A stretch of DNA of 64,000 bases from Sphagnum magellanicum (taxonomy: Eukaryota; Streptophyta; Sphagnopsida; Sphagnales; Sphagnaceae). Below the pieces are notes generated by a model. That model saw only the letters and a list, made by a program, of their open reading frames with translations. It searched no databases and was not told the origin of the DNA. Positions 11,924 to 23,400 of this stretch are shown in pieces (positions within the stretch are counted from its first letter, which is position 1; every line of letters begins with the position of its first letter). The stretch is from positions 10,453,347 to 10,517,346 of the forward strand of contig CM038922.1 in assembly GCA_021904315.1 (NCBI GenBank). The letters run 5' to 3'. Both the position numbers and the translations under genes were made by a program.

Positions 11924-12572
11924 CTAGTTAACAACATATTTATTTTTAATTGGCTCTTTGTCCTTAAACATTTGTTCTTTAGTAACTTTGTTCTTGGTGA
12001 TGGCCATGCTTACATCCATTATATGGATTGAAGGATTGGCAACCTTGGGCTCCACCATAAATGATTTCTCTGCAATCTTCACTCCTTTGTTCTTTAACAT
12101 ATTTTGCATGTCACTTTGTTTGGGATAGTCTATGATCTTGTGTTTAGTGTCACCACAGATATGACAAGAATACTTCAAAGGTCTCTTTACTTTAATGTAT
12201 TGAATGATAACCTTAGAAACTATAAGAACATGGTCTTCCTTTCTTTTGACTCTATAGTTTTCAACATTATGATTTCTCGTGTGACAATTTGTACAATACA
12301 TTCCTATTTTCTTTGTAACTATTTGAGGTTTCTGAACTAATATTGTCTTACTACTCAATGGTACTAACAAATTATTTATAGCTTTTACTTTAGAAATTTG
12401 TTCTCCACAAACCCAAGCTACTTCCTTATGCTGCTACAAAGTTTCTCTATTCATGCGTACTATTGCTACATGAAAACATGGTTATAATTCAGTTTAGAAA
12501 ATAATAGTTAGGAAACTATTTATTGTGTTGAAAACTATTGGTTAATTTCAATAATCTCTCACAATAGACTTC
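11924..12572 (-). pseudogene. Ty3 gag, C-terminal capsid end and nucleocapsid with two damaged zinc knuckles
   Basis: From about 12,565 down the minus strand reads YCERLLKLTNSFQH, then after a one-base shift SFLTIIF, a stop, TEL, a stop, PCFHVAIVRMNRETL, a stop, QHKEVAWVCGEQISKVKAI, then the open 148-codon piece 12,370-11,924. That piece holds two CCHC-type knuckles: CTNCHTRNHNVENY and CHICGDTKHKIIDY. Both keep C-x2-C-x4-H, but the last Cys is Tyr in both, a single TGY-to-TAY change each. The knuckles bind genomic RNA in the intact element. The first codons, next to 12,572, continue the gag frame interrupted at 15,027. Confidence 0.88.
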
Positions 12573-13834
12573 TGTGAGCCATACAAACACAACCATGTGC
12601 GGTAGTCTCAATTTTTAAAAGTTGCATAAGGGTTATTTGAGTGTGGTAAGGTTATTAAGGGCTTTTAACAACTTCATAAAGAATGATGAATGCGCGATTG
12701 CATGGAGGGGTTGTTTTTTTTTTTCGAAATACGATATGGGTGAATAAGGTGTTGGGTTAGTTCTTTTCTTCGACAAAAAGCTGGTAATCATGGTTTTAGA
12801 ACTTCAATTATGTAATTTGGGGTGAGAAATCTCTAGAGGGTTGGCGGTAGAAGCAGACACCAAAATTTGTGGTGTTCAGCAAAACACTGGTCTTGTTTTA
12901 GTATTTAGTGGGTAGCAAGGATCTTTGAGATTCAAGAAACAGTTGAAGGGATGTCAATGAAAGGTCCATTAAAGATAGAATGATTTTCAAGCCTTATGAA
13001 CATAATATTAATTTGAAACAACTTAACAATTAAATAAATAGTGTGATAGGATGGTAATGGCAACGTGAATGTCGTAGTGAATGAAACATTTATTTAGAGT
13101 AGGGATAAGTTTAATGAAGAGCTATAATTACATGTTAAGTTATGGGCTATGCCTCAGTGATAGTTTATAACTACAAAAAATCTACGATGCGTCGAATGGT
13201 GTGAACTAGGTAGTCCGCTTTGCTATTAAGAAGCAGTTGGTAAATTAAACTGCGTAACTAACGATAGTGTCCAACGTTGGGAACTAAAGACCACGCGAAG
13301 ATAGAGGTGTCTTCAGTTTTATAACAACCTTCACAGACGGTTTTAGGTTCATCGCTAGAAACGAGGTCAACTTGCAATAAGATCACCAAGGTGCGAAAGT
13401 TTGGAGATATGTGATAATACCAAGCTTGAGGGGGTTCAATTTCAAGATAAGCACGCACCTCTCGAGGTTCAGGATCTTCATCACGAAAATGTTGCATCAA
13501 TGTTAAATTTAAAAATGTTTCTGAAATTGGTTCTTCATTCACTTATGTAGCTTGAGGCCCATAAAACATGGCCATACGCAATGCCATAATTTCAAGGAAA
13601 GGAAAAGAGATTTTCAATCAGAATCAAATCAACAATGAAGGTGTGGAAGACTTATTACATCAAGATGTGGGGTTGTAATTTATAAATCAAAGAAATTAAA
13701 AGAAATGCGTAAGTAATGGCCTAAAACAACAATAAAGGAAAACTTTAAGATCAATGGAAAAAATGAAAGTTAAAATAAAATTTGTTGGGGGGAAAATGGG
13801 AAGAGGGGAAAATGTGTTTCTCCTTCTCCTTCCA

Positions 13835-13950
13835 TTGGCCACCAACTATTAGAACCTTCCAAAGGCCACTAAGCATGGAACCTTTCAATGGCCACCAAGC
13901 ATGGAACCTTTCAAGGGTTACCAAGCAATGGAACCTTCCATTGGCCACCG
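13835..13950. repeat. Short tandem repeat, 26-31-bp unit
   Basis: Four degenerate units built on GGCCACCAAGCATGGAACC, each followed by TTCAA or TTCCAT. It sits inside the 12,573-15,026 insertion. Confidence 0.75.
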
Positions 13951-14209
13951 AATTGAGATCTTCTTTCACCTCCTTCCTTTTCCTTTTCTTTAAGAAGGTG
14001 AATTCGGATCATTGAGGCTTTTTTTTCCCCGGGATAATTTTCAATTCAAATCTTGAGAATATTCATTCCCACCTTGTTGAAGGAGAAAAAAATAATTAGT
14101 ATTGGTAAATGGTAGGAAGAAGGAGTGTAGATTGGACATTTGTAATAATTTTGAAAAAATGGAAATGAGTAGGGATAGTGTCGAGAGGTTCAAATCTTAG
14201 AAAAGTCTC

Positions 14210-14760
14210 ACAAACCCTCTTGGGTTTGGTAGCATAACCTCTTATTGGTTTAGTTACAAAGCTTAGGATTTGGTAATAAGGTGTGCTTTGTAGTTAACTT
14301 TTTAGTGAGCTATGGCAAGCTAGACTTGAAGAACATATGTGTTAAGAATGATATTTCAAGTGATTAGTGGTCTACAACCAAGTTGAACTTACTACCCTTG
14401 TAAAACCCTCTTGGGTTTGGTAGCATAACTTTTACTAGTTTAGTTACAAAGCCTAGGATTTGGTAGCAAGGTGCGCCTTGTAGTTAGATTTTTAAAGAAC
14501 TAAGGCAAGCTAGATTTGAATAACATATATGTTAGGAATAATATTTCAAGTGACTGGTGGTTTATAGCCAAATTATTACCTTTATAAAACCCTTTCGGTT
14601 TTGGTGGCATAACTTATTACTAACTTAGCTGCATAACTTAGTATTTGGTAGCAAGGTACGCCTTGTAGTTAGCTTTCTAACAAGCTAAGGCAAGCCAAAT
14701 TTGAATAACATATGTGTTAGGATTAATATTTCGAGTGGCTGGTGGTCTGCAACTAAATTG
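14210..14760. repeat. Three-copy tandem repeat, 183-192-bp unit
   Basis: Units start at about 14,210, 14,402 and 14,585. Each begins AAACCCT followed by GGTTTGGTRGCATAAC and contains GTAGTTA, AAGGCAAGC and AACATATRTGTTA in the same order. They diverge moderately from one another, so the amplification is not recent. The array lies inside the 2.45-kb insertion. Confidence 0.85.
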
Positions 14761-15026
14761 AACATGGTGTTGAACCCTTAAAGGTTGGTTTAAATGAATG
14801 GCAATTTGACATAAAATTCTAGGATTTGAGGTGTTTGAGCTTGGAAAATAGATCTATCAGTCCTAAATCGTAAATGATGCACAAGAGGTGAGTTACTTGG
14901 TTTCAACTATAAACACAATTTAACGTCTAGAAATACACTTGCATTTTTCCTCATTGATAGCATATGTACTTTCAAGTATAATCACCTAATAGAACTAGGA
15001 GTAGAGGGACAAGAAGTCGCCTCACA

Positions 15027-16060
15027 AATTCTACTCTTTCATTTTTCTCCTATTTCATTTTTCCAACTATAAGTAAACTTATTCATCATTCTAAATTTTT
15101 TTGTACTTTTAATAAAAAGTTAACTGCAATTCTGCAAATATGCAATCTGGGTAATCTTCCATGTAATTGTTACACTATTTAAACATAATATCTCTAAGGG
15201 TAAAACTAAACAAATTAACAATCTTTGCATCTTCTGTTTCACCATTTGTTCTTATGGTTGCCTTAAAAACTCTAACATGAACATTTGGGTCAAAATCCTT
15301 TACATATTCAAGATAATTAAGTGGCCAACAATAAGGCATGTTTGGTGGTAATGGCAGTTTGCCTAGATCCATCATTAGCAATCCAAAATATTTTGATGGT
15401 CCCAAAGGTCATGGTGGTCTTGGTGGGTTTAAGCCTCCTCCTATTCGATCTAATAGTTACTAGTAAAAATCATGTCCACCTTTCTAGGCATCTTTATATA
15501 CACACTAACAAGTTGTGTTTCCCTTGGAATTTGGGGTTTGGACCTCATATTAACAACAATATAGGCTAGTGTTGTTACAAATGGAGCTTTAGTAATTATA
15601 ACCATAAACTAAGGCATTGCCACAAAATATAATGGTACATATTTTATTGGTTCCATTCTTAAATTGGAAGTTCTTGGATAAGTAATTCCAACATTGTTGT
15701 GATGTAACATATTTGATACAAGAGCTACAGAAATTGGTACTACATTTGCCATAGTTTGAGCTCTCATTTCCATTATGTTATTTCTCTGAATCTGTTCTTT
15801 AAGTCTATCTAGAATTTTGACCCTATCATGGTACAGATCCTTTAGTTCAATATATCCATGGTTATCCACTCTTACAAGTAAGGAGGTGTAGCAAATCTGT
15901 ACCTTGGTACTACTTCCCTTTCTGACATGTTGAATCTATGTTCTTCTTCATACATTAAAGCATCAAAGTTCTATTGCTGCATCAGATTTGGTGATTCCAA
16001 CACAACTTTTTGTTAAGGTTTAGATTCCCAACTCCTTTGTCTAAATTCAACTCGTGAGTT
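15027..16060 (-). pseudogene. Ty3 gag, N-terminal and capsid part (broken)
   Basis: The minus strand reads EFRQRSWESKP and EEEHRFNMSEREVVPRYRFA near 16,050-15,900, then an open piece with KDLYHDRVKILDRLKEQIQR (coiled-coil-like). From about 15,405 it reads KYFGLLMMDLGKLPLPPN, YLEYVKDFDPNVHVRVFKAT, GETEDAKIVNLFSFTLRDI, a stop, CNNYMEDYPDCIFAELQL, then pieces QNDE, VYL and EKNERVEF up to the insertion at 15,026. The LFSFTLRDIxxxW..L segment is typical of plant retrotransposon gag (capsid). Nearly all stops fall where relatives have Gln or Trp. Confidence 0.85.
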
Positions 16061-16586
16061 TGCATTTTTAATTTAATGTTCTTTTCTCTTAGAATTTTGT
16101 TGCAGATTGCTAGTGTGCCTCTATGCTTCACCAATTTGCACTTCATAAGGAATAATCGTTGCTACTTGAGGCGTTCTATGGCCTATAGGTCTTGCTTCTA
16201 CCCATGGATGTTTATGTTCTATTTAATAAACTTTTCTAAGTGTTACAAATTGTTAATCCTCCTTATTTGCATTCAAATTGTTGTTGATGGTAATGCCATT
16301 TTCCACTTGTTCATGTAATAAAACATGATGTAATTATCTCCTAAAACTTCTAGTTACAATTCTATTTTCCATCTCTCCACATTCTAATTCAAATTTAAAC
16401 AAACGTTTGCATTAAAACACAATCTTCATAGTTAGTTATTTTAATATTTGCTTCTTAAACAAAAACTTATGATCAAGATTTAAAATAAAATGCAAAAAAT
16501 GAAATTGAAGGTCACTATCAATCCTTAAAAACAAAAATTTTAGCAACAAAACATAAACAACATTATGAAATTCACTTTGAATTCAA

Positions 16587-16606
16587 GCCTCGGGATGGTT
16601 GCCAAA
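16587..16606 (-). other. Candidate primer-binding site and 5' LTR end of the Ty3 element
   Basis: On the minus strand TTTGGCAACCATCCCGAGGC follows directly after ...TTGCCA. Several plant Ty3 elements have a PBS-like start of the form TTTGGCxxC just after an LTR ending in CA. It lies about 530 bp upstream of the first gag codons I can follow. No matching 3' LTR was found, so this is tentative. Confidence 0.35.
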
Positions 16607-16607
16607 T

Positions 16608-19018
16608 GGCAAATACATAATCTTTAATCATTTATTATAATCTAAATATGGATTGAAACATGTCATACAACTAATACTAATAAAATCCATTCATTTGAAT
16701 CTACTTGTACCTAGTTTCAAAATTAAAATCTAGTAATGAAAGTATGATTAAAACATCAAAACAACAAATTTGGCTATGGAATTGACGTTTTTCTATAAAA
16801 AAAATGCTCTTGTTTCATACTTCCACAAAACTCAATGTTCTACAATGAATCTCCTTTCATTCTTTTCCTTCTTCCAATATATAACCATATAAAAAGAACA
16901 ATTCTATGATTTATTCAAATTCAAATGGTGACAAAAACTATGTAATCTAGTTAGTAATCCTTAAAACAGTAACTAGGTAAGTAAAAATATACTAACTAAT
17001 TATTACGACAAGTAATTACTCCCTTAACAACCACATTTTCACCTTGTCTTAATGTTGGGTCTTTCATTCAAATCCAAAACTTTGGGGTGACATTTCGAAA
17101 CAAATTTGAAAAAAATGATTGGTCATTTGTCTTAAGGGTTAGAACCACCACAATGATTGAATAAATTGATCCATTTCTTCTTGATCTTTATTTTGTTGCT
17201 ACTCATTCCATTCAAAGTTTCATCCAATAACAAGACTTGGAGGAACTTGGAATAATTGAGCTTGTGGTCACTAGGATATATAATAGGTTTTCAAAGAGTT
17301 TCATTTTGATTATTGCTAATGGTTTGAGGCCTAATGACACATGTGTTGTCTTTTTTTCTAAAGTTTTATCGACGATATGTACAGTTGGTTGAAACTTAAA
17401 ACATTTGAAGATCTGCAACCTTTTTGGTTAAGAATGTTAGTAAATTCAAGATTAAATGTTTTTCATGTAATCTACATAATGTGATGTAATATACATTCAA
17501 GAATGACATATAAAAATATGAGTCAATTATATCAACATTTGAGGATGAAAAATGATTAATTAAACACTTGTAACTAATCTTAAGGTCCTAATTAAATCAT
17601 ATAAAAATTATCAAAATTAATCTAGATTTTTTGGGAAGATTTCATATTCATATTCATGTAGATTGAATAATTATTAGACTTTACATGGTTTCAGATCATC
17701 ATTGGAATTGATATATAAATAAATTGTGAAATTCAAAAATTTCAATTTTCTTTCCAATAACTCTTGGATAAATATAAAGATAAGTTGTAAAATTCAAAGA
17801 AACTAAATTTTATTATAATAATATATCATACAAATCAAATATGTGATTAAACCATAAATTTTGTGCAATGGTTGCATGCCATCTCAATTTCCAATTTCAA
17901 GTCCTTGCCCTTTTGAAAGGAACAAAGGAGTTGGGTGTGGCTCATTTTATTGTGGACACACCCCAATGTGGACACACCCCAACCATTTTTGTGTTTTTTG
18001 TGCTTGATGTTGCAACCGTTAAAAGATTAGTTGAAGTCCACAACAAACACATTGAAGGGCATGATTTTGTAGTGAATTTTGAAGTATGTAAAAGAGATTT
18101 ATTTTTTTCATTTGTTTTCTTTTCATTTTGGTTTGCAAATTTCTTTATGAAATTCCCAATTTAATTGTTCCCATATTGTTTTTAATGTAATAGTCTTTTG
18201 TAGATTATTTCATGGAATGTAGCTTTGCAGGTTATTAGCAAGCTAGTTATTCTAGTTGGAGCTAATTTTTTTGAGAATGTTTGCGCACGTTGTCACCTTT
18301 TGTCTGTGACAATCCAGATCGATGGCCATTATTATTACAACTACAATAACATAGTTGGAATTGAAAGTTAACCTCTAATTTCCTACCAAAAAAAAACAAC
18401 ATAATGGTGATGATTGCAATTTCATTCATTTTAGATCATGGATCAAATCCTTGCTTGATTAATCCTAAAAACTCTAGATAGAAAAAAGGATTTTTTTTAA
18501 AGGTTGTTTCAAAATAAGAACCCAAAAGGTAGATTCGTCTTAAGTCCAACAATTAAAATTCTTGGATGTTTTGTTTTTAACAAAGATGACCACAAATTAA
18601 AAAACTACATAAAAACCTTTGCAATTTGAACTTTAAGACTTTCTTATTGTATATAGGATACTTGTATGTACATATGGCACTTATGATTTCATGCTATTAG
18701 TTTTGAACAATGTGTGTATTTTTTGTGGATAGGACCATCTTTTCAATGATCATTTGCAATTGCATTTTTTTTTTTTTGAAAATTTTGATTTAGGATGACT
18801 TGATGTGGAAAACAAATTGATCTTTGACAAACTTACTTATGGGAAATTTTAGCCTTCTTAATTGATTCAAGGTTATCTTTCCTAGCTAGGTCTAAATCAA
18901 CAAGTCTATTGGGATTTATTTTTCTGAATCACCTCAAGTAAATAATACAAAAGATTTATATTACATCTTCTTTAATATATTAATATTAATAAGAAAGAAT
19001 AATAAAACTATATTCATT
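16608..19018. other. No gene recognised; may include the 5' LTR of the Ty3 element
   Basis: AT-rich DNA. If the primer site is real, its low-coordinate part is LTR. An open 98-codon frame at 17,868-18,164 (+) contains a short direct repeat (GTGGACACACCCCAA twice, near 17,953-17,985) but resembles no known protein, so I do not call it a gene. Confidence 0.4.
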
Positions 19019-20400
19019 TTGAAACATGTCCTTCTCATTTCAAATTATCAATTTTACCATCTCACACTAGTGGCCTCTGTGAACTATTACTTAAAAAATA
19101 TGTTAGTGGAATTGTGTGTTAGCAATTATGTTACATTAGATGGTCTTGTCAATGGTGCAAATGGCACCTTTGAAGATTATATAGAAAATAATCCAAAACC
19201 ATTGGATATATTTTCATAATCCACAAATTGGAATGAATACACAAATTAAAAACTCACACTTACAAACAATCCTTACAATTGACAAGAAGTGGACACCGAT
19301 ATAACAAACAATTACAAAAATACAAATTGGTGGTAATCCTTTTCATATCATCACAAGAATTCAATTTTCCATCCAATTAATTATAGCATGCATTATTCAT
19401 TGAGCATAAGGTTTGACTTTCAATCATCTTGCATTTGATCCAAGTGGTGTAACAAAACATGGTTTAACATGCATTGCATGGTTTTGAGTCCATTCTAAAG
19501 AACATTTATATTTACTTTTCCCATTGTTGAACAAAATCTTTCAAGTAGACAATTTAGTACAAGAATAAATGCATTGTTGAAAATAATTGCATGATACAAA
19601 ATAACAATTGTTTATTTAAAATCTTGTCGTAAAGAATTTATTGTCATATAATCCTTAAATACTTGTTCTTTAAAATTACACTTTCAAAACATTCTTAATG
19701 ACCCAAATTTATTCGCATCACATATTCTTTGTTTAAATCAAACAAAAATACAAAATATTCAAACACATCAAGAAATCTATAACACTATTTCATATAAATT
19801 CAAAATTCTTTCATGTTATGACAACCCAATACAATGATATTCTATGATACAAATATGTTCCTATCACATACATTAAAAAAATAAAAATTCAAGCATTAAA
19901 TTTCTCATTGGTTTTTTCAATGAAAACACACAAAAAGTTCTATACATAATTGCAATTTACAAACCACCACAAATGAACACAAAGTTTTTCATTTCCATTT
20001 TAAAAAACATAGTTACAAAAATCTCTACAAATTGTCCAACCATAATAATTGGAGATTTTAATATAAACATGTTAGCATATACAATTGAATCAATAACATT
20101 ACAAAATTATATGAATACCAATAATTTCCATATTACGTTTATAAAAAGCACAACACTTAATAACACAAATCGATCAATTATGGATTAATGCCACAACACA
20201 ACAACATCATATTAAATTAACACAAGCAAGTATTGAATAGATCATAACCCTATATACTTTGCATTCAAATTACCTAAATATATTCCTCAATTTATTATAC
20301 CATCCATTAATGAACAAACTTTGAACCAAAAAAATAATCCAACCCAAATGAAATTACAAAACTTCTAAGAATTAATTTTGTTTCATTTACAATGTTATAG
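19019..20400 (+). pseudogene. Helentron-type (Helitron) helicase C-terminus with fused endonuclease, broken
   Basis: The + strand first reads MLVELCVSNYVTLDGLVNGA, then NGTFEDYIENNPKPL. After a frameshift come WIYFHNPQIGMNTQIKNSH, DKKWTPI, ITRIQFSIQL, FDPSGVTKHGLT and KEHLYLLFPLLNK. This is the end of a PIF1-like helicase as in Helitrons. About 500 bp later the frame reads VLYIIAIYKPPQMNTKFF and NCPTIIIGDFNINML, an endonuclease/exonuclease/phosphatase domain with the GDFN motif. Then come LQNYMNTNNFHITF, a frameshift, LWINATTQQH, another shift, IDHNPIYFAFKLPKYIPQF with the D-H motif. Helicase followed by this endonuclease is the arrangement of Helentron/Helitron2 Rep-helicases. The Rep part and the element ends were not found. 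Several stops and shifts show it is dead. Confidence 0.82.
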
Positions 20401-23400
20401 TGTGAAAAATATGCAAATTCTAAAAATTTAGATATCTATATAACTCTTTAAAAAAAATCTTTATGACTTCTAATACTTCAATCATATAAAAAATATGTAC
20501 ATCTATTGTCAACAAATGAAACAAATGAAACAAAATTAAAAACTAAAAAACTATAACACCAAATAATTTTAAAGCTCAACATCTCTCATTGAACAATGTG
20601 AGAAAAAATAAATAAATATTTGTATATAATTTTAATATTTTAAATAATGTTGATAGGTAATCACATATTTTACATTTCCATTTAATAGACTACACCAAAA
20701 ACCATTCAATGAAAATCTAATTTTCCATCAAATAAATTGAAAAATCCTCAATTTTATTTTCCCATCAATTAATGAATTGAGTCTCATCAAAATGTTTGCA
20801 AACATATCAATTTTTCTTTTCTATTATTTTGGATCGTTCTATTGGCAAGGCTCATGTGTCATTTGATACCTTGTTAGATTCAATAATAATGGGTGTTGTT
20901 CTTGCTACAAATCACATTTTGCCTATTCCACATCCTTGAAAGATAACTTGTGTTGATCAATATTCATGAATAAATAGTTTAGCAGTGAATTAACATGATA
21001 TACGTGAATAGTTTTGAGGTTTTAGGTTTGTAAGAACCCAAGAATTCTTGAGTTTACATGAAAGTTGAATTTTTAAAAATGGGGAGGGAAGTTGTTGTTA
21101 TGTGTTGTAAGTAGGAGTTAAAAGGTGTGATTTCATGATGATGAATCTTGTTTCATGATGTTTATAGACATGAGAAGTGTTCATTCTACTTGTGATGTAT
21201 TGTGAAGAGCTTAATCAAAGAGTTAGTGGAAAAGAGAATGAAGAATTCAATGAAAGTAACATCAAGGGGAATGTCTTGAACTTATGTGACTGGATAGGGG
21301 GTCTTTTAGGTTTTTATAGTGTGAATGCTATATTTGTTTTAGGGTTTAGGTGTTAAATTGCTGTTAACTTTCTGCATGCAGACGATGGGGTCTATCCTTT
21401 CATTGTTTGCTAGTGGCTGTGAGTTAAAAGGTTTGTTGCTTGTGTGTTATGTGAGACAGGGTGGTAGTTGAAGATGGATGGTGAAGCGCGATTCATGGGT
21501 GCAAGGAAGACGGGAAGAACAGGAGGTTGGATGAGGATAAAAGACAGGATTCGAAGGAGAAAAAGGAGGTTTTTAAGGTAGAAGAAAGGCAATTTTTGGG
21601 GGTAAGAAGGAGCTTGCAGGATAGATAGTTGTTGTTTTTTTTTCCGCTATGCCAGTAACTATATGATGGCCGGCTTTGTGTTTTGGTTAGAAGTAAGACT
21701 GATCAAAGGTTGATGTTGAAGGCTGATGACGCCTAAAGGTGGTCTAAGCTATAAAATTAGAAGCATATAAAAAACTACATCTATAGGGGTTTGAGGAAGA
21801 CCTTACTTGGATTATCTAGTGGGTAGATCATAACACCTGAATGGGAGCCATAAACCTCTTGGTGGGTATCCTTGGGACTAGGTAGAATGTGGGAGAGAAA
21901 TAAATAGGATGGAAGAAATCACAACCAATATTCATAGATCCATACTTTTCATAGAATTTTGTTCCCTTCTTGAATAATTGCAAAGCAACTTGGTGTACTT
22001 GGTTTAGTTTTTGAGTAGTACCCAGAAGTTGATTTGTGTCAAGTCCTAGCACAAGCATTTCCATGCATTGATCCATGTAGAGGGGGAAGAGGGGAATTAA
22101 CAACTCATCACAGACTGAATGAACATGGAAAGTTCTGACTTCAAGCCAAACCCTACTAATATTTTGTGTTCACAATACAAGAATGTCGTTGCCTCCAGTA
22201 GCAACTAAGAATTATTGCTACTGTAGCAGATTTAAGATAGGTTGATGGGTGTGCAGTTTCATAGGAACTGTCCGATAATGGATAATTAGGAGTTGTAAAA
22301 CCCTAGAATCAGACTGTTGTAATGATGCCTGCTTGAAAGAAGAGGAATATTAACAGTACAATAGGAGTAGGGTTGTGTGAGAAGTAGATGTTTTGTGCAC
22401 CCTTTCTTTTTTGGTTACACATAGACCTTATGATTCAAAGACCCAAACATTGAAATCTCTTGGACTAGGAAGAGAATTGGATGAAAGGCAAGGTAGCTAC
22501 CATTGAGAATTGTGGGAGGTAAAGGTGAAGGAGATAGTGTATCTAAGAGGTTATTTACAAGTTGTTAATTTAAGAAGGGAAAGTAAGTGAGGTCCCTTTC
22601 ATAAGACACCTAAATCCACAACCTTTGGTATTACCTCAAAATAAACCTAGGTGGTAAGGGATAAGGGTTATCAATGGTGTATGGAGATTGAAACAACATT
22701 TTTGTTAGCTAGAACATGGATCACCATTGAATGTTTCTTTGCAAGAAAGTCCTAAAGTTTTTTTCACATTCATTCAAATCCACTTTTCTTGTCACATGTG
22801 CTTGATTAGTTGCCTCCCATGGACAATTACCTTCATCAAGATTTAATGTTTCAAAGAATTCATCATCACCTTCATGTATGACACATTTCTTGTCACCATT
22901 GAGTTTTAACCATGTTCTCATTAATAGGAGGAAGATGGAGTTACGATTTTAAATTGTGTTGGACTAGACTAGCAAGTACAATGTAAACATTGGTTGTTTT
23001 TCATGTGACTTTTCACCTACACATGAAATACTTTATCTATGTTGGATTTTAAAATTTTCACATGTTTAACTTTATTTGTTGTGAATATAAATGTTTTTGG
23101 ACTTGTATTTTAAATCGAATCCCAAGATTGCTTAACAATGTTGTAACACATTGAAAATATGATAACTTCACCAAAGCTAATTGTGACTTAATTTGAATAG
23201 CAATCATGGTGTGTGGCATAGGATTTTGTGCCAAATATATCTTAAATGTGTGCATTTAGTTTGCTCTTCATATATTTAATTTTCAATGTTTTTTTTTTCA
23301 ATTTTGTGATGTTGCCACACTTTTGATCATCCACAAGGAGATTAGCCACGTTTAAGTTTAGATAAGCTATGATAAAAGAACCTTATTAAAATCATTTTAT

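Larger units (their letters stand above)
12573..15026. mobile_element. 2.45-kb LTR-like insertion with TGTGAG...CTCACA ends, nested in gag
   Basis: Both ends are exact breaks in the gag frame. The inserted sequence starts TGTGAG (12,573) and ends CTCACA (15,026), an inverted pair with the TG...CA ends of LTRs. It is flanked by ACTTC (12,568-12,572) and AATTC (15,027-15,031), a 5-bp target duplication with one difference. No internal pair of direct LTRs and no polyprotein motif is visible, so a solo LTR or a short non-autonomous element is likely. A 94-codon minus-strand frame at 13,542-13,258 has no ATG and matches nothing I know. The block carries two tandem arrays (13,835-13,950 and 14,210-14,760). 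Confidence 0.75.
5161..16607 (-). mobile_element. Decayed Ty3 (gypsy-type) LTR retrotransposon carrying nested insertions
   Basis: On the minus strand the order from high to low coordinate is primer-binding-site-like motif (16,606-16,587), gag (about 16,055-15,027, then 12,572-11,924), protease (about 11,450), RT (10,607 to about 9,600), RNase H (9,511-9,212) and integrase (about 9,100-7,080). RT and RNase H before integrase is the Ty3 order. The copy has many in-frame stops and frameshifts and has lost catalytic residues in RT and integrase. Two LTR-like insertions interrupt gag and integrase, and a CACTA element separates a probable 3' part. No pair of flanking LTRs was identified. The left LTR may lie beyond position 1. 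Confidence 0.9.

Noticed and set aside
13258-13542. 94-codon minus-strand frame inside the 2.45-kb insertion
   Set aside because: It has no ATG (starts after a stop with GTG), no known domain, and lies in an LTR-like unit.
17868-18164. 98-codon + strand frame
   Set aside because: It contains a short repeated DNA motif, resembles no known protein and ends in low-complexity Phe-rich sequence.
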